A stretch of DNA of 64,000 nucleotides, from the NCBI GenBank assembly GCA_963556145.1, contig OY744461.1, positions 8,690,891 to 8,754,890 on the forward strand, given 5' to 3'. Below, piece after piece: positions 56,088 through 64,000 of this stretch. A program made the translations under genes and the position numbers. The stretch comes from Hygrocybe punicea. Taxonomy: Eukaryota; Basidiomycota; Agaricomycetes; Agaricales; Hygrophoraceae. The notes below the pieces were generated by a model that was not told where the DNA came from, searched no databases, and saw only the letters and a list, made by a program, of their open reading frames with translations. Within the stretch, counting starts at the first letter, position 1. Every line of letters starts with the position of its first letter.

Positions 56088-59000
56088 TTAAACATTCCGA
56101 ATAGAGATCCGGACAAACAGCGTCGAGAACAGATACTGGGATAGCTGGGCATCATGAAGGGGAAGGTGCCGGAAACCTCACATATTAACCAGTAAGCTTC
56201 TCCGAATATTTTGGTAGAGCAGGTGAATGTCTTACCATGCTCCAAGCACCCAAGAGACGTACAGTACAGAGCCAAAGGCTCCCCATCCACCTTATCTTCC
56301 TGCTTCACCGCAAACCTGACAAAGATCAAATCAAACATATCTCCGACGCAGTCGAACGGAAGACAGAGGTCTTCTTCCCACATGGGATTGAACCCGTTGT
56401 TCCTTACCGCACCTGTGCGGAAGAAGACTGTCCGCGCTGCTGTTGAACTCGTCGATGCCACGCCTGAAGGGTGAGAATGTGCTGCTTCAGTGGTGGATGG
56501 GTGAGGCCGGAAAGGAGAATGGGACCAATCAGGGACGTGAACAGAAACTTCGACATAAGGGTCAGCCATTGATTTATCGATAACCTCACGGCCGTTTCCG
56601 TCCTTCGGCCGCGGCAACTGTTGTGCTGAAATAATCTACACACCGGTGAACTTCAAATGAACAAAAATCAAGAGTAAATTACTTACGGTAACCTCGAGAA
56701 GATGTTTGGTACGTTTTGAGAGAGGCTCCTTGTCTGGTAGCCTCAGCGCCAACGGCTTGAGAACGTATCCTGAACGTCCGTTCCTTTGGAACATGGCATG
56801 GTTGATCATATAGCCTAAATCTGGAGGTGGGTGGTACTTAGTCCTGATAACCAGTATGGAAAATGTGAACCCATGCACCAAACGTTTGCCAGTTGATAGC
56901 GACAAGCTGCGCGCCAGCGGACCAAAAACGGTGTGGTTCATAGTTGGAAGAATTCAGCCTCAAGCCTTTCGGGTAAATCCTGACAAGGTGCGACCGGTTA
57001 TGCTTGATCAGATCGACCATGGAGGTGGAGTCCTTCAGCATTTTGTTCGCAGTGTTCTCTGACAACGAGAAGACGTGTTCAGGCGCGTAGGTCTCTTTCT
57101 TGTTGATGCCACGGCACTTGACCCCGACTGTGTACACTAAGAGAGAAGCAAGACTGAATGATATCTTGACTTTCGGGTGTTTTGGTTCCGTTGGGTTCGC
57201 TGCTCTAATAATAGGTGGCAGCGGCGAACGTTGGCGAACGCGCTGAATAAGACTACGGGCCTTCTGGAACTCCTGCTTCAACTCTGTAGACGGAGTCATC
57301 AGCATGGCTGACAGTGTAGAAGCTGATAACATCCCTTTGACCGCTTCAGCTTCATGTTTGTGCCATTCGAGCTCAATTTCTTGAACGACGTCTGTATCAG
57401 ATGTTTCTGTTGTGGAGGATTCGGTATCTTGAACGATTTCCTTATCCCGTGCGGCTTCGTGCTCCGATGTATAACGGGTCTTTGCCTACCAACCGCGATC
57501 AGCATTACCATTCTCACGTGGTAGATGCACACACGCACCTTTAGCAGGAACCTCTCTTTGAGGTCTTCGGGACTGGGCAATTGGTTAATTTTGGGACGGC
57601 CCTCAATTGGTGCGTTGACAAGAGCGTCTCCAAATACTTCCGTCATTATGGCAACGATCATATCTTGTTGTCCCGACCCGCAGTGGATCTCGGCCGAAAT
57701 AATCACAGGGTATGATGATGTGACAAATGCGTACTTTGCAATTGCCCGACAGATTTCACGCACTGATACCTTGGAGGTGAACGTCTTCCCGTGATATACC
57801 ACAGGCTCAGTGTCGCCATCGTATATGTCGACTTAAAGGCCAATTAATTGGTCCCAGGAGGAATGTGGAGTAGAACTTACGTTCAACGCTGCGGCAGCTA
57901 TGCAAGAGCGCCCTGATGTATCCCTCGATCGTACTCACACCGACTAGCTGGTGCCCGACGAGGTAGGTGTTGTGCGAGGAAGATATATAGTATTCCGAAA
58001 GAGGACGTGTCATGTCGTGGAAAACTTTGTCATTCTGGTTTGTAAAGGCAGAATTTTCTTGCGAGAGCAAAAAAGAAGTAAAGCCGTCGATGGTAAGAAC
58101 GGGGTTGTTGGATGTTTGCTGCGCCACCGCCGCCGGGGGAGCATTCGAGTCTTGAAGCGATGAGGAGCGAGTAAGTAACGTGAGATGTGTGACTGTGGCT
58201 TGTTTTGCGCCTGAGCCAGGAAAAGTATTCGAGCGGATAGAGTTGGGTAACGGATCAGAAGGCGCGAATTTTGCGAACAATCGTCGCAGCTCATCTTGTT
58301 TGAGCGAAGACTAGACCTGGTAAATGTGGCACGGAAAAGGCGCTAAAAGACAACTCACTTTCTGATAATTGCGCATGAATTTCTCAAAAACAGAGAAGTC
58401 GAATTGTCCATCAGCACAAAGATTCTGATATAATCGATTAATCTCGGGGCGTGCTTTTAACATTTTGACAAAATGCCGAAAGTCAGTGAAATCCAGAAAA
58501 TCCCGGTTTTGGGTATCCGCTTGCTGTTTGAAGGCAGTCCATTCAGTGATAGCGGTTTTCGTGAGTTCATAAATGAAATAACCTTGAAAAGTCGCAACAA
58601 AGATTCGGTTGAAGAGTTGATATTCAACCTCCTACACATCTTCTCCACCTCATCAAAATCCAACTTCTGATCAGGACGTTGATCTGCCCCTTTCCAATAC
58701 TGTTTCTCCCAAATTGCCTGTCTCATCTCGAAGTTGCCTAGGCCACTCATGAGAGTCTGACGAATCGCATACAATTTTCGAAGCGTGACATCCCACATCC
58801 GGAAGACGTCTTTGGTTGGAGAGATGACGTGCAGAGTCTTATAATTTCCATCGAGTATGTAAACTATGGTAAGCCAGCGGTCCTCATATTCTTGCGCAAG
58901 TCGAAATTGCTCGCGGTAGTATCGAGCATCAGATCCAGAACGGATTTCCTTGATTGCCTCAATGGGGACTACAAATTGTATTCAGCAAATGGGAATCGAT

Positions 59001-59573
59001 TCGTACAAGAACACTTGGGAACATACTGATTCTGGGTTTCTTTGATTCCCACAATATTTGTCCTTCATCAGGGCTAATCCGAAAAACATGAGTTTTCTGC
59101 TTTGTCGCGGAAACTTTTGTCATCGGGGTTCCATGTTGGAGGAGTTGAGCAACGGAAAGGTCCTCCATAGTAGTGGTTTCAGACAGATTCAGTGAAGTTG
59201 GGTCTTGGGTTATTAAGGAAGGCTGCCCCATGGATGCAGCGACAGTAACTTGAGGTTTCATCACGTTAGAGTCGTGGTTATGCGAACTGCGGATGGGTAC
59301 GATTTGAAAGAGTGATTCCGGGGTTATCGACAGGGTCCTTCCCTGTCCGTTCCAACGAGTCAAAGATCGCGAGCGAGCTATCGACACGTCCTTAACCTGC
59401 TTGAATTTGCGTTTAATGGATCCACTAATATCTTCGTAATTTGTCTTATAGGCAAGCGCAGTGTGGTCTTTAGAAACTGTCGCGTTCAAGTTGAGGATTC
59501 CACTCTGGCAGCTGTGCAACAGTGGATCTGCCATCATGGTAAGATCGTGGGGATTTCGCTCCGAATTGTACAT
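56088..59573 (-). CDS. PLC1: Phosphoinositide-specific phospholipase C, delta type
   Basis: Domains in order on the minus strand: N-terminal extension; PH domain ([20 protein letters not shown]... [18 protein letters not shown]); EF-hand-like region ([40 protein letters not shown]); catalytic X region ([51 protein letters not shown]); linker with Glu/Thr-rich sequence; Y region ([72 protein letters not shown]); C2 domain ([34 protein letters not shown]). The two catalytic His are present. It hydrolyses PIP2 to IP3 and diacylglycerol in a Ca2+-dependent way. Start 59573 or a nearby downstream Met; stop at 56088-56090. Confidence 0.93.
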
Positions 59574-60110
59574 ACAGCGTTTATATTGTCTTGACGGGGT
59601 TCATTCAAGACCCAATGGAAATGCGGATGTGGCGTGGTCCTTGTCGGGCCTACGTCCACAGTCGCACGATGCTACGGCCACACCTGTGACGGTAACTTCG
59701 TTGATAATACGTTATAGATGCCTAAGTCTCAGACGTGTAAGAAGCGGCTGATGTCCTGTAGTACTCACTCTGGGAAGTGGTGGCAAAGAAGCTTGTGACC
59801 AGCCGTCAGGCTGCTCGTGTGGTCACAGGTCCAGGTGAGTAGTGGCTGAATCGTGGTCGTTCTGTACAGGGTAACTACAACAAGTCCTGGGCCCTCTTGA
59901 CAACAAGATAAGTTTGTTGTAAGGAACGTGAAAGTGCCCTCAATGAAACAATGACCTGCGCCAACTCAGAATGTATATTGAAGGTTTGTTTTCAGCCCAA
60001 AGAAAAAATGATATAAAATCGAGAGAATGCAGCGGATCGACGAGTCTCAAGGTCGGAGGGGGGATGGGGAGTAGGTTTGGGCTAAGTGCAGAAACCAGGG
60101 TTAAATAACT
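59574..60110. other. Intergenic, PLC promoter and YTM1 3' region
   Basis: No gene is supported. It contains the PLC1 upstream region and the YTM1 terminator. Confidence 0.5.
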
Positions 60111-61595
60111 TCAGGCACGCACACCGTCACCGTCCCCTAGACGCCAGATCTCCATCCCACCCTCGCCTCCAACGCCAACAACGCCCCTTGCCCAATCCAC
60201 ACTCAAAACCTTCTTCCCGCCATCCCAGGTCTTAAAGCTCGTCATCGCACTTTTCACACTCCGCAAATCCCATACACGCACAACTCCGTCGTATGCCCCA
60301 CTCACGATCTGGTGCGCGGCACCGGCCAGCGCAAGGCACGACGGTGTTGCAGGGTGCGGGAGGCTGGCGACCGCGACGTTCAGAGCCGTCGTGGAATTGC
60401 GCAGGTCGTACACTGAGACAGTGCGGTCTGTGGAAGCAGCTACGGCTGTGTGCCCATCCGATGTGAGGGCTAGATCGAGCATGGGCTTTTCCGGCGCGTT
60501 CTGTATAAGAATTAGACGGAAAAGCTAGCTCTGGACAGATCCGCTTCTTACGATTGTGTTGGTGCAAACCCCGTTCTCCAGGTCCCACGATCGTACCGTT
60601 GAATCGAATCCGCAGCTATACGCAGTTGTACCATTGAGGTCATTCCCAAATATCACCTTTGATACCCGCGCTGTATGTGATTTAAGGACCGACACCGGGA
60701 CTTTGCGTCTTGGCCGTTTCTCGTTAACGACTTTTCGTCTCTTTTTCCTATCCTCCATTTCGAACTGATTGAGAGGTACTTCATCGCTGGAAGGAATAAC
60801 AGTATCCCATAGGCCGATGAGCTGGTCCCACGAAGAAGTCAACAGATGTGACCCGGAGATATCCGAACACACGGAGGACACGGGAGCGGTGTGCAGATGG
60901 AGGGTAGCGAGAGAGACTACATTTTGTTGAGAGTCCGGGACGAGAGAGATGCGCGTCAGTTGGGCAGTGAGGTCGTGCGATGCGGTTGCGAGCAGGTACG
61001 AATCAGACTCGTAAGGAGGCACCAAGAAAAGGGAAGTGATAGGTGCAACGTGGAGGAAGGAATCATTGACGAGTTTCTTGGAGTAATCAAAAGCGCGTAG
61101 GTGACCGTCGTATGACACGGTTAGGAAATGTCTTTTCACGGCCAAACAAAAAAAGTGAGGTGTTAGGGTGAATCTGTGAATAATCAGTACTCACCCTTGA
61201 GATTGGCATGAAACAGACGATACCCAATCATCGTGCGGGAGATTCGACATCCTCTCCGAAGGCATCACTGACTCTATATATTCAATCTCGAGAGTTTCTT
61301 CCTGCTTTGTTAGGTTCTCATCTCTAACAAATGCAGGGTCAAGGGAGACGCGGCGTACCTCTGCGACTCCTTTCTCTGCACACCACTCACGCAAGCTGGC
61401 CCGCAAAATCTCTCCTCGAATCAGAAAGTCGAAAGGGATGGGTTTCGGCAGAGATAGGGCCTTGTTTATTAATTGCGAAAGTTGGTAACGTTTCCATGTA
61501 GAAGGTATCATGAATTTTTGAGACGGCAGTGGGTATGGTGTTCCAGTTGTAAAGAGTACGGGGACAGATGGCTCTCCAACAGAAGCAGACACCAT
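60111..61595 (-). CDS. YTM1: Ytm1/WDR12-type ribosome biogenesis protein
   Basis: Three exons (61595-61195, 61131-60552, 60500-60111) give 456 aa in one frame. The N-terminal NLE ubiquitin-like domain (VPVLFTTGTPYPLPSQKFMI, WKRYQLSQLINKALSL, FDFLIRGEILRASLREW) binds the AAA+ ATPase Rea1/Midasin in this family. WD40 repeats follow ([86 protein letters not shown]), with a basic insert KKRRKVVNEKRPRRK. It acts in the Nop7-Erb1-Ytm1 (PeBoW) complex during 60S maturation. The gene is intact. Confidence 0.94.
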
Positions 61596-61692
61596 GGTGC
61601 TAGCGGTCGAAGTGCAGCCTGAGTGTGAAGTTCACGTGCAAGACCGGCGCGGTCTAAATAAGGACATCAGCGACGGTGGATTTTGCAGTATT

Positions 61693-61717
61693 CAATTAAT
61701 TAATTAATTAATTATTA
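61693..61717. repeat. TTAA microsatellite at the Harbinger insertion site
   Basis: A short TTAA repeat run ending TATTA directly abuts the inferred Harbinger end. Confidence 0.8.
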
Positions 61718-61840
61718 GGCGCCCTCAAAACGTGCGGTAGGACGCACTGTCAAATTTTCTGTCAGGGTTCAACAGCGTCCTGTCATGACCGTAAATCTCC
61801 TTCGGAGTTCAAATGTACCATTAGAGTTTTCCATCCCAAT

Positions 61841-63432
61841 ATGGTAGCTAGGCTTTCGACCTCAATCTATACCCACCAAAATGCCGCAACTCCCCAACTC
61901 ACATCCTCCCCGAGCTCCTCGTTTCCGGCCCACAAGGCGTACAGATATGCTCGGCATTCTCCAAGACAATACCAAGAAACCAATCTTCAGCTTCTCAAAT
62001 TTATATTATCGGATGATGAAGGCGACGAAGGGAGCAGCACCGATAGCAGTGACCACGAATCATCCTCCCTTCTCTCTGGTCGGAACAGCCCTATTTCGCC
62101 ACTCCGAAGTACCTCTCCTTTCTCCGACCACTCTACTTTGCAAATCCGTGATAGTTCCCTTGATCCCAAGTTGTTGTGCGATGATGTCGATGAGACCGAT
62201 CTCATTGTGCTCGTTTACAACAAATTCCAATATCTGCGAGACCAGATTCTAACTACTCGCTACCTTCAGCACAGCGTAGCTATCCCACGCAACTCGCAAA
62301 TGGACCTCCTATGGTGGTACAAGGCAAATAGTGCGCATCGTTTCCAAAGGAAAGTTCGACTCAGCCCCGATGCCTTCAACCACGTCATCTCCCTCATTGA
62401 AGCTGACCCCGTATTCACAAGCAAATCTTTGAGGATCAAATTCAGCTCCCTATCCAACTCGCCATTTTCCTGAATCGTATGGGTCACTATGGCAACGCAT
62501 CGAGTGTTGATGACATTGCGGAATGGGCGGGCATTTCACCCGGTACCGTTATCAACTGTATGAAACATTGTATGCTCGCGATCATCAAGCTTCATGACCG
62601 CACCTTCTCCATGCCAACTGAACAGGAGAAAGAAGGTTCGAAATGTTGGACCAAACAGAAGGTGATCCCGGAATGGCGCGATGGGTGGCTTGCTGTTGAC
62701 GGCACCACTTTCTCTTTGTTTGAGAAACCAGGCCTCCATGGGGAGGCCTGGTTCGACAAGTCTTCTCGATATTCAATGAATGGCCAATTTGTCAATTTGT
62801 TACACAATCTTCGCATCATCGACTACTCGCTTGGGCACACAGGAAGTGCCCACGACGCTTACGCTTTCGAGGGTACCCGCATCTCCTCTCACCAACAAGA
62901 TTTCTTTTCCAAAGGGGAATGGATGTGGGCTGACTCGGCATACCCCATCCGTTCCTGGTGTGTCCCCCCGTTTGTGAAGCGGCCCAACTTTGTCCTCACT
63001 CGAGAACACAAACGCTTCAACTACCGCTTGTCGACTGTACGTGTACAGGCTGAGCATGCAATCGGCTTGCTCAAGGGCCAATTCCAGTCTCTCCGTGAGC
63101 TTCACATCCAAATCAACACTCGTAATCGTCATGCGCAGGCAATCTTGTGGATCCGCTGCTGTGTAATTTTGCACAATCTTATCATTCAATTTGAAGATGA
63201 TATTTCGGTCGACAATACTTGGAGGAATCAGCTTATCTTTGTGGGATTAGATGGTGCAAATGGCAGAACTGAACGAGACCCTGATTTCTATCCGGAGGGT
63301 GGCGAAGATGGTGTGGAGGACGGGGAAATTGATGAGGATATTCCGGTGCCTCTGGTCGCGCAAAATGGTGTTGCTTTTCGTGCACATTTATTTGATCTCG
63401 TTCTTTCTAGTCCACTTTATGCTACCATGTAA
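61841..63432 (+). pseudogene. PIF/Harbinger DDE transposase with one frameshift
   Basis: The first frame (61841-62473, Ser-rich N-terminus, then RLSPDAFNHVISLIEADPVF) shifts to a second frame between about 62405 and 62425. That frame continues IQLPIQLAIFLNRMGHYGNA, then EWAGISPGTVINCMK. The DDE nuclease is intact: first Asp in GWLAVDGTTFSLF, second in LGHTGSAHDAYAFEG, Glu in VQAEHAIGLLKGQF. The acidic tail ends SSPLYATM. Family members need a Myb/SANT-like partner for DNA recognition, and the ORF on the opposite strand downstream may be it. A single indel, or an unrecognised intron, separates the two halves. Confidence 0.85.
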
Positions 63433-63576
63433 ATTTGCTTCTTGTATTATGCCTGACCTTTTTTTAATATGAACGATGTTTGCTTTGAATCACTGAATGC
63501 GACAACAGACTATATTACAAGGGGACGGGGGGAACATTGATCACACAGGTGGATATACATAAAATTTGCTCCGGAT

Positions 63577-64000
63577 TCACTCCCAGTGGCTATCACCTGC
63601 ACCGTATGTATCAGCTACTACATCACCATCCAGATCTTGCGGAGGGAGATATGGCTCATTCGGAAGGTGCAATCCTGTAATGGTGTGTTGGTTAGGTGCC
63701 AACAAAAGACCTGGATTTGGAGGAGCCAGGTGGCCAGGCAGAGGGAGAGGTGGTGGCATAATCGGATCTACTGGAAGCGTTGAGCTTTGATTGCGGGCAT
63801 GCTCGTACTGAATGTATAGGTTCAATATTCGTTCCTGGGCTACTTGTTGCTCACGAGTTTGGTTCATCCGGAGCTCCAGCCGCTGTTTCTCCCATTCCAT
63901 TTGCATCTGGGCACCTTCCATTTTTACTTTCTCCATCCTGATATCTGCCTCCCTCATGTTTCGTTCATGTTCATGTTCCTTCTTCCAGTCCATTATCTCC
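63577..64000 (-). CDS. Coiled-coil partner ORF of the Harbinger element (partial)
   Basis: The minus-strand frame is open to the window edge. It has a long charged helix (HERNMREADIRMEKVKMEGA, MEWEKQRLELRMNQTREQQV) and a Pro/Leu-rich end (LPVDPIMPPPLPLPGHLAPP). The DNA-binding part, expected to be Myb/SANT-like, would lie beyond position 64000. It converges on the transposase with about 145 bp between the stops. Confidence 0.6.
   Translation of the reverse strand, partial: EIMDWKKEHEHERNMREADIRMEKVKMEGAQMQMEWEKQRLELRMNQTREQQVAQERILNLYIQYEHARNQSSTLPVDPIMPPPLPLPGHLAPPNPGLLLAPNQHTITGLHLPNEPYLPPQDLDGDVVADTYGAGDSHWE

Larger units (their letters stand above)
61718..64000. mobile_element. PIF/Harbinger-type transposon (right end outside window)
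   Basis: The left end follows a (TTAA)n run. A TTA trinucleotide (61715-61717) precedes GGCGCCCTCAAAACGTGCGG, in keeping with the TWA target preference and GC-rich ends of PIF/Harbinger elements. It carries a plus-strand transposase and, tail to tail, a minus-strand coiled-coil partner ORF that runs off the window. The right terminal repeat is not visible. Confidence 0.75.

Overview
The window looks like a repeat-rich nuclear contig of an agaricomycete (mushroom-forming) basidiomycete. The basis is a set of host genes with many 45-65 bp GT-AG introns, two copies of a basidiomycete-type multi-pass membrane gene (DUF6534-like), a divergent Hsp70-like ATPase, and mobile elements typical of this group (Plavaka-type, KDZ/HMGXB3-like, Ty3/gypsy chromovirus, PIF/Harbinger). 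Assignments come from reading the sequence and recalled family patterns. No search could be run.

Layout. 1-2274 is the 3' end of a Ty3/gypsy chromovirus whose polyprotein carries an apparent ASCH-like domain after the chromodomain. 2290-8340 holds a minus-strand hypothetical gene and a decayed Plavaka-type transposase split by a hAT-like element (8-bp target duplication) that itself contains a solo LTR. 8599-13300 is a graveyard: unrecognised minus-strand ORFs plus remnants of two host genes, a mitochondrial phosphate carrier and a PdxT/SNO glutaminase, the latter split by a 147-bp TG...CA element. 13507-16262 is a GEN1/XPG-like nuclease broken only by two in-frame TGA codons. 17722-19234 has two related long hairpins. 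19231-29081 is one large KDZ-type element with terminal inverted repeats of about 1.06 kb, subterminal arrays of about 128 bp units, a third hairpin, two cargo genes and a transposase split by a solo LTR.

From 29.4 kb host genes dominate: PEX3, a hypothetical gene, an HNH-nuclease remnant, DUF6534-like copy 1 with a nearby fragment, a coiled-coil protein and an Hsp70-like protein. A second repeat island (43.0-47.6 kb) contains a CTAAG-rich transposon-like element with an ACC-repeat core and a KDZ remnant between inverted segments. It is followed by DUF6534-like copy 2.

The right end holds conserved genes: a DUF2461-family gene divergently paired with acetyl-CoA synthetase (12 exons, 657 aa, with a GC-AG first intron), a delta-type phosphoinositide phospholipase C and the ribosome-biogenesis WD40 protein Ytm1. 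It ends in a PIF/Harbinger element with a transposase and a coiled-coil partner ORF. I recognised no tRNA, rRNA or CRISPR array.
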